Positions 26,667-35,835 of a DNA stretch of 64,000 bases are shown here, piece by piece. Every line of letters begins with the position of its first letter. The first letter of the stretch is position 1. Made by a program: the position numbers and the translations under genes. The stretch is from Lysobacteraceae bacterium PS02065 (GTDB lineage Bacteria > Pseudomonadota > Gammaproteobacteria > Xanthomonadales > Rhodanobacteraceae), in the NCBI GenBank assembly GCA_029959555.1, contig JASCPI010000003.1, positions 62,001 to 126,000 on the forward strand, given 5' to 3'. The notes beneath the pieces are model-generated. The model did no database searches. It was not told the DNA's origin and saw only the letters and a program-made list of their open reading frames with translations.

Positions 26667-28049
26667 ATGACCCGCACCCGCTCCCTGCCCTTCGCGCTGG
26701 CCCTGGCCATCGCGGGAGGCGCCCCGCTCGCGCACGCCGACGACCTCGTGCAGATCTACCACGAGGCCCGTGCGTCGGACCCGCAGCTCGCCGGTGCCGA
26801 GTCGACCAAGTACGCGACCGACGAGAACGTCGACCAGGCCCGCGCGGCGCTGCTGCCGCAGCTCGGCGCGAGCCTTTCGCTCGAGCGCACGCGCGGCAAC
26901 AACAGTGGCGCGCAGTTCGTGACGAATGCCGACGGCAGCCAGAGCCTCGTCAACGTGAACAGCTCGAGCACCGACTACACCCGCACGCTGAGCGGCAACC
27001 TGCAGCAGAGCATCCTCGACATCAGCCGCTGGACCTCGCTCAAGTCGGCGCGCGCGAACGCGCAGGCCGGTGATTCCACCTACGAGGCCGCCCAGCAGGA
27101 CCTCTTCATCCGCGTCTCGACCGCCTACTTCGCCGTGCTCACCGCGCAGGACGCGCTCAAGTTCGCCCAGGCCAACGAGAGCGCGCTGAACCGCCAGATG
27201 GAACAGGCCCAGCAGCGTTTCGAGGTCGGCCTCTCGGCCATCACCGACGTCAACGACGCCAAGGCCCAGCACGACACCGCCGTGGCCAACGTGATCAGTG
27301 CGCAGAACACGCTCGACGACAACCGCGAAGCGCTGCGCCAGCTGACCGGCAAGGAGCCGGGCGACCTCAAGAAGCTGCGCCAGAAGCTGCCGCTCGACAA
27401 GCCGACGCCCGAGAACGCCGAGGAATGGGTCGGCGTGGCCACGCGCGAGAACCCGGCCCTGCAGTCGTATGCCTACCAGCTCGATGCCGCCAACGCGAAC
27501 GTCAACACGGCGCGCGCCGGCCACCTGCCCACGCTCGACGGCCAGGTGCTGTACTCCAAGACGCCGACCTGGGGCGACACGGACTCGTCGCGCACGGGCT
27601 CGCTCCACACCAACAGCGAGCGCTGGGGCACCACGATCGGTGTTTCGCTGACGGTGCCGATCTTCTCGGGCGGTGCGACGCAGTCGCGCGTGCGCCAGTC
27701 GATCCACCAGCGCGACTTCGCGCAGGACCAGCTCGAGCTGCAGCGTCGCCTCGTCGAGCGCAGCACGCGCAACAACTACCGTGCCGTGATCGCGGGCGCG
27801 AGCCAGGTCGAGGCCACCGGCCAGGCCGTCGTGTCGGCGCAGAGCTCGCTCGACGCCACGCAGGCCGGTTACGAAGTCGGCACGCGCACGATCGTGGACG
27901 TGCTGATCAGCCAGCAGCAGCTGCTGCAGGCACAGAGCAGCAACTCGCAGGCACGCCACAACTTCGTGCTGAGCGGCCTGCTGCTCAAGCAGTCCGCCGG
28001 TGTGATCCAGGTCAGCGACCTCGAAGCGGTCAACGCGCTGCTCGAGTGA
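26667..28049 (+). CDS. tolC: TolC family outer-membrane channel
   Basis: A 460-residue TolC-type outer-membrane protein. A signal peptide ends near AHA, followed by DDLVQIYHEARASDPQLAGAE, the usual TolC N terminus. The two repeat halves are visible: YFAVLTAQDALKFAQANESALNRQ and later RNNYRAVIAGASQVEATGQAV with YEVGTRTIVDVLISQQQLLQA. It forms the trimeric exit duct for tripartite efflux and type I secretion. The ATG at 26667 is preferred over 26658 because GAGG lies 9 nt upstream. It could serve the RND pump encoded upstream. It converges on waaA. Confidence 0.94.
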   Translation: MTRTRSLPFALALAIAGGAPLAHADDLVQIYHEARASDPQLAGAESTKYATDENVDQARAALLPQLGASLSLERTRGNNSGAQFVTNADGSQSLVNVNSSSTDYTRTLSGNLQQSILDISRWTSLKSARANAQAGDSTYEAAQQDLFIRVSTAYFAVLTAQDALKFAQANESALNRQMEQAQQRFEVGLSAITDVNDAKAQHDTAVANVISAQNTLDDNREALRQLTGKEPGDLKKLRQKLPLDKPTPENAEEWVGVATRENPALQSYAYQLDAANANVNTARAGHLPTLDGQVLYSKTPTWGDTDSSRTGSLHTNSERWGTTIGVSLTVPIFSGGATQSRVRQSIHQRDFAQDQLELQRRLVERSTRNNYRAVIAGASQVEATGQAVVSAQSSLDATQAGYEVGTRTIVDVLISQQQLLQAQSSNSQARHNFVLSGLLLKQSAGVIQVSDLEAVNALLE

Positions 28050-28059
28050 CCACGCCGCC

Positions 28060-28085
28060 CCCGCGCGCCCTCATGGGCGCGCGGG
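28060..28085. terminator. Bidirectional hairpin between tolC and waaA
   Basis: A perfect 11-bp stem, CCCGCGCGCCC and GGGCGCGCGGG, with a TCAT loop lies between the convergent genes and overlaps the waaA stop codon. No long T-tract follows on either strand, so it may act with other factors. Confidence 0.5.
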
Positions 28086-29354
28086 AGCAGCTTCGAGCAT
28101 CGTCCCGACGATCTGCAGCGTACGCTGCACCGCACCGCGCTCGCGCATGACCACGCCACGCGCGCTCTCGCCCATCGCGATGCGCTCGGCATCGTTGGCG
28201 AGCAGTTTCACGACCACGGCGGCAAGACCTTCGGCGTCTTCCACGCGCACGGCGGCACCGGCCTCGACCAGGCCCTCGGTCACTTCCTCGGCGTTGAACA
28301 TGTGCGGACCGACCACGATCGGCATGCCGAGCGCGGCCGGTTCGAGCAGGTTGTGTCCGCCGATCGGCTCGAGGCTGCCGCCGACGAAGGCGAGATCGGA
28401 CGCCGCGTAGAAATCGAGCAACTCGCCCATCGTGTCGACCACGAAACACTGGCAGTGCTCGTCGGCATTGCCGTCCTCGCTGCGCGTGCGCGTCGTGAAG
28501 CCGAGCGAACGACACGCCGATGCGACGGGCTTGAAGCGCTCCGGGTGGCGCGGAACGATGACGAGCAGCGCGTCGGGGAAGCGCTGCAGGATCGCCGTAT
28601 GCGCCTTGAGCACGGGCAACTCCTCGCCCTCGTGCGTACTCGCGGCGATCCATACGGGCCGCTTGCCTCCCCAGCTGTCGCGCAGGCGTGCACCGATGAC
28701 GGGCAGGCCCTCGGGCAGCTCGATGTCGAACTTGAGGTTGCCCACCACCGACAGGCGGGATACCGCGGCCCCGAGCGCGCGCAGGCGCTCGGCATCGATC
28801 GGCGACTGCGCCGCGACGTAGTTCGCGCAGCGGATCGCGCGCCTCGCGAGCGCGCGCACGGGCCCGTAGCCGCGCAGGCTGCGCTCGGAAAGGCGCGCGT
28901 TGGCGACGAGGATCGGGATGCCGCGCTCGCGGCACGTGATGAACAGGTTCGGCCAGATCTCGGTTTCGAGGATCACCGCGAAGCGCGGATCGACGCGGTC
29001 GAAGAAGCGGCGCACCGAGGCCGGCAGGTCGTACGGCAGGTAGACGTGGAACACGCGATCGCCGAACAGCTTGCGCACGCGCTCCGAACCGGTCGGCGTC
29101 ATCGTCGTGACGACGAACGGCGCGTACGGGTACTCGCGCATCAGTGCCTCGATCAGCGGTGCGGCCGCATTGACCTCGCCCATCGACACCGCGTGCACCC
29201 AGATGCTGCGGCGGATGCCGGGATCGGGGAAGAACGCGAAGCGCTCGCGCCAGCGCGAGAAGTAGCCGCGCTGGCGCAGTCCTCGCGCCGCGAGCCGGTA
29301 CAGGATCACCGGCGTCAGCAGGTACATGGTCAACGTGTAGAGGAATCGCAGCAT
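28071..29354 (-). CDS. waaA: 3-deoxy-D-manno-octulosonic acid (Kdo) transferase
   Basis: A 427-residue GT30-family enzyme that adds Kdo to lipid IV-A at the inner membrane. An N-terminal membrane segment (MLRFLYTLTMYLLTPVILY) is followed by SIWVHAVSMGEVNAAAPLIEAL, then VTTMTPTGSERV, ILETEIWPNL, NARLSERSLRGY and GGSLEPIGGHNLLEPAALG, all WaaA hallmarks. The frame is open upstream; the ATG at 29354 gives the standard start. It is divergent from the LpxL-like gene (86-bp gap). Confidence 0.96.
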   Translation of the reverse strand: MLRFLYTLTMYLLTPVILYRLAARGLRQRGYFSRWRERFAFFPDPGIRRSIWVHAVSMGEVNAAAPLIEALMREYPYAPFVVTTMTPTGSERVRKLFGDRVFHVYLPYDLPASVRRFFDRVDPRFAVILETEIWPNLFITCRERGIPILVANARLSERSLRGYGPVRALARRAIRCANYVAAQSPIDAERLRALGAAVSRLSVVGNLKFDIELPEGLPVIGARLRDSWGGKRPVWIAASTHEGEELPVLKAHTAILQRFPDALLVIVPRHPERFKPVASACRSLGFTTRTRSEDGNADEHCQCFVVDTMGELLDFYAASDLAFVGGSLEPIGGHNLLEPAALGMPIVVGPHMFNAEEVTEGLVEAGAAVRVEDAEGLAAVVVKLLANDAERIAMGESARGVVMRERGAVQRTLQIVGTMLEAAPARP

Positions 29355-29440
29355 CGCAACGCGCGGGCCGGGCAGGACGCAGCAGTATACGACCCGTCCG
29401 TGCGTAGGCAGATCGGCGTCACGCCGCCATAATCGTGGCG

Positions 29441-30367
29441 ATGACCCGCGATCTGCCTCCGTTCCGTGCCACCTTTCTCGCACCGCGCCACTGGCCGGCG
29501 TGGTTCGGCGCAGGGCTGATCTGGCTGCTCGCACGCGTTCCTTACCGGTTGCTGATGCGGATCGGCGGCATGTTCGGCGCGATCGCGACGCGCGCGATGA
29601 GATCGCGCAAGCGCATCGCGGCGCGCAACCTCGCGCTGTGCTTCCCGGACCTGTCCGATGCCGAACGTGCCGACCTTCTCGACGCCAACCTGCGCGACAG
29701 CGGACGCATGCTCGTGGAGTTCGCCCTCGCGTGGATGGGTTCGCGGCGCGCGATCCTGCGCGTGCCGGTCACGATCGAAGGCCTCGAGCATCTCGAGGCG
29801 GCGCAGGCGGCCGGGCGTGGCGTGCTGCTGACCGGCGCGCATTTCTCGCACCTCGAGCTCGCCGGCCGGCTGCTCGTCGAACACGCCGGCGTCGCACTCG
29901 CGGGCATGTACCGCGTGCACGGTGATGCCGCGTTCGAATGGGTGATCCGTCGTGCCCGCGCGCGCTATGCGGCGACGATGTTCCGCAAGGACGAGTTGCG
30001 CGCCTGCGTGCGCTGGATGCGCGACGGCGGGCGCGTCTGGTACGCACCCGACCAGGACATGCGCGGCAAGGATGCGGTGTTCGTGCCGTTCTTCGGCGTC
30101 GCCGCGTCGACGATCACGGCCACGCACCATCTCGCCCGCCTGTCCGGCGCGGCGGTGGTGCCGTTCTTCCACCGGCGCCTCCCCGGCGGCGGTTACGCGC
30201 TGCGCCTCGAGGCGCCGCTCGAGGACTTCCCCGGCGACGACGTGACCGTCGACACGGCGCGCGTCAATGCCGCGATCGAGCGCATGGTGCGCGAGGCACC
30301 CGAGCAGTACCTTTGGATCCACCAGCGCTTCAAGACGCGGCCGGCGGGCGAGGCACCGGTCACCTGA
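29441..30367 (+). CDS. Lysophospholipid/lipid A acyltransferase (LpxL/HtrB family)
   Basis: A 308-residue member of the lipid A late acyltransferase family, which attaches a secondary acyl chain to Kdo2-lipid A. An N-terminal membrane anchor is followed by GVLLTGAHFSHLELAGRLL, where the HFSHLE element fits the family H-x4-D/E catalytic motif, here with Glu in place of Asp. GGRVWYAPDQDMRGKDAVFVPFFG is the second block. The ATG at 29441 is used; a GTG 6 bp upstream is also in frame. It is divergent from waaA, which makes the acceptor. Whether it acts as LpxL, LpxM or LpxP is not decided. Confidence 0.9.
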   Translation: MTRDLPPFRATFLAPRHWPAWFGAGLIWLLARVPYRLLMRIGGMFGAIATRAMRSRKRIAARNLALCFPDLSDAERADLLDANLRDSGRMLVEFALAWMGSRRAILRVPVTIEGLEHLEAAQAAGRGVLLTGAHFSHLELAGRLLVEHAGVALAGMYRVHGDAAFEWVIRRARARYAATMFRKDELRACVRWMRDGGRVWYAPDQDMRGKDAVFVPFFGVAASTITATHHLARLSGAAVVPFFHRRLPGGGYALRLEAPLEDFPGDDVTVDTARVNAAIERMVREAPEQYLWIHQRFKTRPAGEAPVT

Positions 30368-30388
30368 TCATCGGCAAGGAGGGGGAAG

Positions 30389-33115
30389 ATGACCTTCGTG
30401 TGGATCGTCGTCGGCATGATCGCCGGCGGCATGTTCGCGGGGACGTTCGGCAGCGACGGCTGGATCACCGTCGCCTGCGGTGCGTTGTTCGGCTGGCTTC
30501 TGGCGCGCCAGCGCGACCTCGGCCAGCGTCTCGACACCGCGGAATCGCGCGTCGAGAGCCTGCAGCGCCTCGTCGTCGTGCGCGAAGGTGCGCGCGCGTC
30601 CGGCGCGGGCGTGGCCGCCGCGGCAGTCGTGGACGAACCGGTCGTCGTAGCGGCACCTCCGCCTGTGTTCGCGGGCGCCACGGCCTCCGTTGCGATACCC
30701 GCGCCCCCTCCCGTACCGGATCCCACGCTGGCTCCTGCCCCGCCTCCGGTTCCGCCACGCGTCGCGCCGTTGCCTGCACGCCCGCTGCCGCCGCTCCCTC
30801 CGTCAGAACCGCCGCAACCCGACGTCGTCGAACGCGCGATCGATGCGGTCAAACGCTGGTTCACGGAAGGCAACGTGCCGGTCAAGGTCGGCATGCTCGT
30901 GCTGTTCGCGGGCGTCGCCGCGCTGCTCAAGTACGCCGCCGACGAGGGCTGGTTCACGCTGCCGATCGAGTTCCGCCTCGCCGGCGTCGCGCTCGCCTCG
31001 ATCGCCGCGCTCGCGTTCGGCTGGCGCCAGCGCGAGAAGCGGCGTGCGTTCGCACTGAGCCTGCAGGGCGGCGCGATCGGCCTGCTCATGCTCGTCGTGT
31101 TCGCCGCCTTCCGTCTGTACGGCCTGTTGCCGCCTGTGGCGGCATTCGCGCTGCTCGTGGTCCTCGTTGCGGGCATCGGCGTGCTCGCCGTGCTCCAGGA
31201 TGCCGTCGCGCTCGCCGTGCTCGGCATCCTCGCCGGTTTCGCCGCGCCGATCCTGATCTCGACCGGCGACGGCAACCACATCGCACTGTTCTCGTATTAC
31301 GCGCTGCTCAACGTCGGCATCTTCGCGATCGCCTGGGTGCGGCCGTGGCGCGCACTCAACCTGCTCGGCTTCTTCTTTACCTACGCGATCGGCACCGCCT
31401 GGGGCGTGTTGCGCTACAGCCCCGAGCTCGCGCCGACGACGCAGCCGTTCCTCGTGCTGTTCTTCGTGCTCTACGTCGCGATCCCGATCCTCTACGCATG
31501 GCGTCGCGGCGCGTCGTCACGTGACGCGATCGACGGCACGCTCGTGTTCGGCAACCCGCTGTTCGCCTTCGCGCTGCAGGCGGCCCTGCTCGAGGGCGAG
31601 CGCATGCCGCTCGCGGCCTGTGCGCTCGGCCTCGGCGTGTTCTACGTCGTGCTCGCGCGCTTCGTGATCGGCCGCGCGCGCGTGCTCGGCGAGTCGTTCG
31701 CGATCCTCGCGCTCGGCTTCGGCACGCTGGCGGTACCGCTCGCGCTGTCGGCGCGCGCGACCGCGAGCGTGTTCGCGCTCGAGGGCGCGGCACTCGTGTG
31801 GCTCGGCCTGCGCCAGGAGCGCCGCCTGCCGCAGTGGATCGGCATCGGCCTGCAGCTGCTCGCGGCCGCGGCCTTCGTGATCGGCTCGACCGGTGCACGC
31901 GACGACACGCTTGTGTTCCTCAACGGCACGTTCGCGGGGGCACTGCTGATCGCCGCCGCCGCGCTCGCCAGCGCATGGCTGTTCAAGCGCGCGCAGAAGC
32001 CGATCGGCTGGGCCCTCGTGCTGTACCTGTGGGGTCTCGCGTGGTGGATGGCCGCGGTCGCCGGCGACATCGAACGCTTCGTGCCGCGCGAATGGCAGAT
32101 GGCGGCGATGCTCGTCCTCGTCGCATTCACCGCGTGGGTGCTCGGCGAAGCGACGCGCCGGCTGCCCGACGTCGCGCTGCCTTGGACGATCGCGGTGCTG
32201 CATGGCTTCGCGCTCGTGCTCGGCATCGCGATCGCCGTCGACGTGCAGCCGTTCGCGGGCTGGAACCTCGCCGCGCTGGCCGCCTACGTCGTGCTCGGCG
32301 CCCGCTCGCTCGCCTGCGTGCGTACCCAGGTCCGCGAACCGGTCGCGTTCGCGCACCTCGTGTGGCTGTGGACATGGACCGCGGTCGTGGCGCTCGCGCT
32401 CGCGCGCGTCGTGCGCGATGCCACGCTCGGATCGGGCTGGGTCACGGCGGCCGCCTGGCTGCCGCTGATCGCGGCGTTCCTGCTCGTGCTGCGTGCGCCA
32501 CGCCTCGTCGGCATGCCGCTCGTCGCACGCCTGCACGAATACCGTGCGGCGATCCTCGCGACCCAGGCCGGCGCGCTCGCCCTGCTGCTCGCGGGCAGCG
32601 TGTTCAACGCCGGTGCGAGCACGCCGCTCGCCTTCATCCCGCTGCTCAATCCGCTCGAGCTCGCCCAACTCGTCGCGCTCGCCGCACTCGTCCTGTGGAT
32701 CCACGACGACGATGCGCCTGCGACGTTCCGGCAGCATCGTGCGATGCTGCTCGGTGCGGCCGGCTTCGTGCTCGTCACGTCGGCGACGCTGCGCGGTGTG
32801 CACCATATCGCCGGGATCGGCTGGACCGACGGCCTGCTCACGGCGAGCGTGTCGCAGACCAGTCTCTCGGTGGTCTGGAGCGTGCTCGGCGTCGCAGGAT
32901 GGGTGATCGGCTCGCGCCGTGGCAGCCGCCCGCTGTGGATCGCGGCGGCCGTGCTCATGGGCATCGTGCTGCTCAAGCTGCTGCTGGTCGACCGCCAGCA
33001 TCTCGGCAATCTGTTCGGCATCGCCTCGTTCATCGCCTACGGCCTGCTCTGCACGCTGATCGGCTACCTCGCGCCGGCACCGCCGCGCGAGCCCGAGGTG
33101 GAGGCCACCGCATGA
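30389..33115 (+). CDS. DUF2339 large membrane protein
   Basis: A 908-residue polytopic membrane protein of the DUF2339 family. One N-terminal segment (TFVWIVVGMIAGGMFAGTFG) is followed by a heptad-like stretch, a proline-rich linker (about 90-150) and then more than twenty hydrophobic segments, with the family block NVPVKVGMLVLFAGVAALLKYA near residue 165. A very strong ribosome site (AAGGAGG) precedes the ATG. Function is unknown. It overlaps the DUF3999 gene by 4 bp (ATGA); this pair is conserved in other proteobacteria, which suggests that the two proteins act together in the envelope. Confidence 0.88.
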   Translation: MTFVWIVVGMIAGGMFAGTFGSDGWITVACGALFGWLLARQRDLGQRLDTAESRVESLQRLVVVREGARASGAGVAAAAVVDEPVVVAAPPPVFAGATASVAIPAPPPVPDPTLAPAPPPVPPRVAPLPARPLPPLPPSEPPQPDVVERAIDAVKRWFTEGNVPVKVGMLVLFAGVAALLKYAADEGWFTLPIEFRLAGVALASIAALAFGWRQREKRRAFALSLQGGAIGLLMLVVFAAFRLYGLLPPVAAFALLVVLVAGIGVLAVLQDAVALAVLGILAGFAAPILISTGDGNHIALFSYYALLNVGIFAIAWVRPWRALNLLGFFFTYAIGTAWGVLRYSPELAPTTQPFLVLFFVLYVAIPILYAWRRGASSRDAIDGTLVFGNPLFAFALQAALLEGERMPLAACALGLGVFYVVLARFVIGRARVLGESFAILALGFGTLAVPLALSARATASVFALEGAALVWLGLRQERRLPQWIGIGLQLLAAAAFVIGSTGARDDTLVFLNGTFAGALLIAAAALASAWLFKRAQKPIGWALVLYLWGLAWWMAAVAGDIERFVPREWQMAAMLVLVAFTAWVLGEATRRLPDVALPWTIAVLHGFALVLGIAIAVDVQPFAGWNLAALAAYVVLGARSLACVRTQVREPVAFAHLVWLWTWTAVVALALARVVRDATLGSGWVTAAAWLPLIAAFLLVLRAPRLVGMPLVARLHEYRAAILATQAGALALLLAGSVFNAGASTPLAFIPLLNPLELAQLVALAALVLWIHDDDAPATFRQHRAMLLGAAGFVLVTSATLRGVHHIAGIGWTDGLLTASVSQTSLSVVWSVLGVAGWVIGSRRGSRPLWIAAAVLMGIVLLKLLLVDRQHLGNLFGIASFIAYGLLCTLIGYLAPAPPREPEVEATA

Positions 33116-34572
33116 ACCATCCCGTCGCCTTGTTCACGCTGATGCTCGCCGCGTCGAACACCGTACAGGCCGCGGGTGTCGATGACTTCGCCGTCACGTT
33201 GCCGCTGGACGCGGATGCCGCACGCTCCGCGGCCTGGCAGGTCGAGCTCGGTACCGAGGTCTACGCATGGTCGACCGACGGGGCGTTGCGCGACGTGATC
33301 GTCGTCAATGCCGATGGCCAGCCCGTACCGACGATGGCGTGGTCGCCGACACCCTCGACATCGACTGCACCCGCGCTCGTTCGCGCGCCGCTGCTCATGC
33401 TGCCGAGCGCGCCGGCGGGTCCGCTGCCGCGCGACCTTGCCTTCGTCGTCGAGCGCGATGCGGAAGGCCGGCTGCGCAGCCTCGAGGCACGCGACGTCGA
33501 GGCCGGCATGCCGCAGCGCGCAATCATCGGAAGAGGCGGCACGCGCGCTCCCGCTTCGGGAGGCCCGGGGGAAACACCGGCGGATACTTCTTCGTCAGCC
33601 GAATGGCTCGTCGATCTCGCCGCATTCCCGGACGGCATCGACACGATCGCCTTCACGTGGAGCGCGCCGACCGACGGCGTCGTCGCGCGCTTCTCGATCG
33701 AGGCCGGAGACGACCTGCAGCAGTGGCGACGCCTGCGTTCCGACGCGACGGTCGTGCTGCTCGACCAGTCGGGCACGCGCATCGACCGACGCACGATTCC
33801 GCTCGAACCCTTGCGTGCGACCTACCTGCGCCTGCGGCGTGCCGATCCGGGACCAGCGCTCGAAGGGCTCGCGGTCGAGGTCCGAGCCCGGACGAAGGGC
33901 GCACCGCCACCGGCCATGCACTGGATCGCCGCACAAGCGATCACGCCAGCCGCCGGCTCGCGCCACGTCGACTACACGCTTCCCGCAGCCGTGCCGTTCG
34001 AAGCGGTCCGCATCGGCTTCGCACAGGCCAACGCACTGGCCGACCTGACCCTGTCCACTGCGACCACGAGACCCGCGCATGCCGAGCCCTCGTGGTCCAC
34101 GCGCGCGCGCTTCGTCGCGTTCCGCCTGAGCCTCGACGGCAGCGTGGTCGACAGCGGCGAGATCCCGGTACCGGCATCGTCACGCGTCCGCGATCTGCGC
34201 CTCGAGGCGGCATCGGGGTCGCTGTCCGCACCGGCGCTCGAGGTCGGCTACCGACCGGCGCGCCTCGTGTTCCTCGCCGAAGGCCCCGCACCCTACCGGC
34301 TCGCCGTCGGCAGCGTCCGCGAACGACGCACCGACGCCCCACTCGAGGCCGCGCTCGCGACGCTGCGCGCCCGCTCCGGTGCGGACTGGCAGCCGCCCCT
34401 CGCAGCAGCCGGTGCCGTCGTCGAAGCCGGCGGCAAACGGGCACTCGAGGCCGCTCCGGTCGACGACGGCGGCACGCGAAAGCTCGCGCTGTGGATCGTA
34501 CTCGTGGCCGGCGCGGCCCTCGTGGCAGGGTTGTCGCTGTCGCTGCTGCGCTCGACGCGGCGCAAGGACTGA
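33112..34572 (+). CDS. DUF3999 membrane-anchored periplasmic protein
   Basis: A 486-residue protein with an N-terminal signal sequence (ALFTLMLAASNTVQA), a long beta-rich periplasmic part, and one C-terminal membrane helix (LALWIVLVAGAALVAGLSLSLL) with a short basic tail. It belongs to the DUF3999 family, which usually follows DUF2339. Start ATG overlaps the DUF2339 stop by ATGA. Its stop abuts the stop of the convergent O-antigen-ligase-like gene with no gap. Function unknown. Confidence 0.85.
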   Translation: MNHPVALFTLMLAASNTVQAAGVDDFAVTLPLDADAARSAAWQVELGTEVYAWSTDGALRDVIVVNADGQPVPTMAWSPTPSTSTAPALVRAPLLMLPSAPAGPLPRDLAFVVERDAEGRLRSLEARDVEAGMPQRAIIGRGGTRAPASGGPGETPADTSSSAEWLVDLAAFPDGIDTIAFTWSAPTDGVVARFSIEAGDDLQQWRRLRSDATVVLLDQSGTRIDRRTIPLEPLRATYLRLRRADPGPALEGLAVEVRARTKGAPPPAMHWIAAQAITPAAGSRHVDYTLPAAVPFEAVRIGFAQANALADLTLSTATTRPAHAEPSWSTRARFVAFRLSLDGSVVDSGEIPVPASSRVRDLRLEAASGSLSAPALEVGYRPARLVFLAEGPAPYRLAVGSVRERRTDAPLEAALATLRARSGADWQPPLAAAGAVVEAGGKRALEAAPVDDGGTRKLALWIVLVAGAALVAGLSLSLLRSTRRKD

Positions 34573-35835
34573 CTAGGCGTCGCCCACGTCGCGATCGCCG
34601 AGCGCGGCGACGAACAGCGCAAGCAGCCACCAGAACAGCAATCCCCACCACGCGGAATAGAACGCGAGATGGGTGTTGAGCGGGAACGTCATCGCGACGA
34701 GGGCGAGGCCCGGTGCGAACGCGCGGCCGCGCGATGCGGGATCCGCACGTCGCCACGCACGCACGGCGATCACGACGCCGGCGATCCAGAACGCGAGCCC
34801 GACGATGCCGGTCTCGCTGAGCACCTCGAGCACGATCTGGTGCGCATGATAGGCACCGACCTCGGCGCCTTCCCAGGCGAAACGGTCGCCTTCTCGTGCG
34901 AACGCGAGGTAGGCATGGCGATAGCCACGTGCGCCGACGCCGGTCCATGGATGCGCCTCGATCATCGTCGCCGACGTGCGCCAGATGCTGATGCGCCCCG
35001 CGGAGGCGTCGTCGAGTGCCTGCTCGGTGCCCTGCAAGGCCTGCAGGCTCTTGTCGATCCGCGCCTCGAAGCCGGCGTCCGATCGCCAGGCCGTCACCAT
35101 GGCGAACAACACGGCGACGACCGCGCCCACCACGAGCGGAAGGAAGCGCTTCAGATTGCGCGTCTCGCGCCACGCGAACACGACCACGACGAGCGCGAAG
35201 CACAGCCACGCCGCGCGCGATCCCGACAACAGCACCGGCACGAGCATCACCGCGAACGCACCGAGCAGGCCGAGGCGTCCGCCGAGGCTGCGCGCGACGA
35301 CGAAGACGAACGGCGACAGTACGGCGAGCACGGGACCGAGCTTGAGGTTGTCGGCGCCGAAGATGCCCGACAGCCGCTCGGCCTCGGGTGCACCGCCGAG
35401 GCTGTAGCCGAAAGTCCACTGGACCCATGCATCGACGAGCCAGAGGCCGACCACGGCCGCTGTCGCGAGCAGCATCGGCGGCGAGGTCGACGGCTTGCGC
35501 ATCGCCCACGCGACGAACCACGCGAACGGCAGGAAGCGCAGCGTCGACGCGGCCGTGCTCCAGGTCTTGCCGGGGTCGACCGCAGCGATGCCCGATGCGA
35601 CGACCGGCAACCAGTAGCACGCGAACAGCAGTGTCGCGAGACGCACGGCCCCGTCGCGCATCGACGCCGCGAGCATGCCGCGCGCGAGCAGGACAAGGCC
35701 GGCGATCGCACCGACGAGGATCGGCAGCTCGGACGTGCGTCCCACCGGCAAAAGCACCAGCACGGCAAGGACGACGACGAGCGCGGCGCGTTCGGCGCGC
35801 GTCGACGCGGCCGTCCGCATCACGGGTCCGCTCAC
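34573..35835 (-). CDS. O-antigen ligase family (Wzy_C) membrane protein
   Basis: A 420-residue polytopic protein with about eleven hydrophobic segments. The large periplasmic loop contains GRISIWRTSATMIEAHPWTGVGARGYRHA and AYHAHQIVLEVLSETGIVGL. The H-x-H region and ETG block are typical of the WaaL/Wzy_C family, which joins or polymerises polysaccharide on lipid carriers or lipid A. The GTG start at 35835 overlaps the upstream glycosyltransferase stop (GTGA). An ATG at 35820 is an alternative. Ligase and polymerase functions cannot be told apart by sequence. Confidence 0.87.
   Translation of the reverse strand: MSGPVMRTAASTRAERAALVVVLAVLVLLPVGRTSELPILVGAIAGLVLLARGMLAASMRDGAVRLATLLFACYWLPVVASGIAAVDPGKTWSTAASTLRFLPFAWFVAWAMRKPSTSPPMLLATAAVVGLWLVDAWVQWTFGYSLGGAPEAERLSGIFGADNLKLGPVLAVLSPFVFVVARSLGGRLGLLGAFAVMLVPVLLSGSRAAWLCFALVVVVFAWRETRNLKRFLPLVVGAVVAVLFAMVTAWRSDAGFEARIDKSLQALQGTEQALDDASAGRISIWRTSATMIEAHPWTGVGARGYRHAYLAFAREGDRFAWEGAEVGAYHAHQIVLEVLSETGIVGLAFWIAGVVIAVRAWRRADPASRGRAFAPGLALVAMTFPLNTHLAFYSAWWGLLFWWLLALFVAALGDRDVGDA

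Noticed and set aside
22056..27959. A 1967-codon open frame on the minus strand opposite the RND pump, PCM and tolC genes
   Set aside because: It is the mirror of real genes in GC-rich DNA where stop codons are rare; it has arginine/alanine/histidine-rich nonsense with no family motifs, while the plus strand shows well-known proteins.
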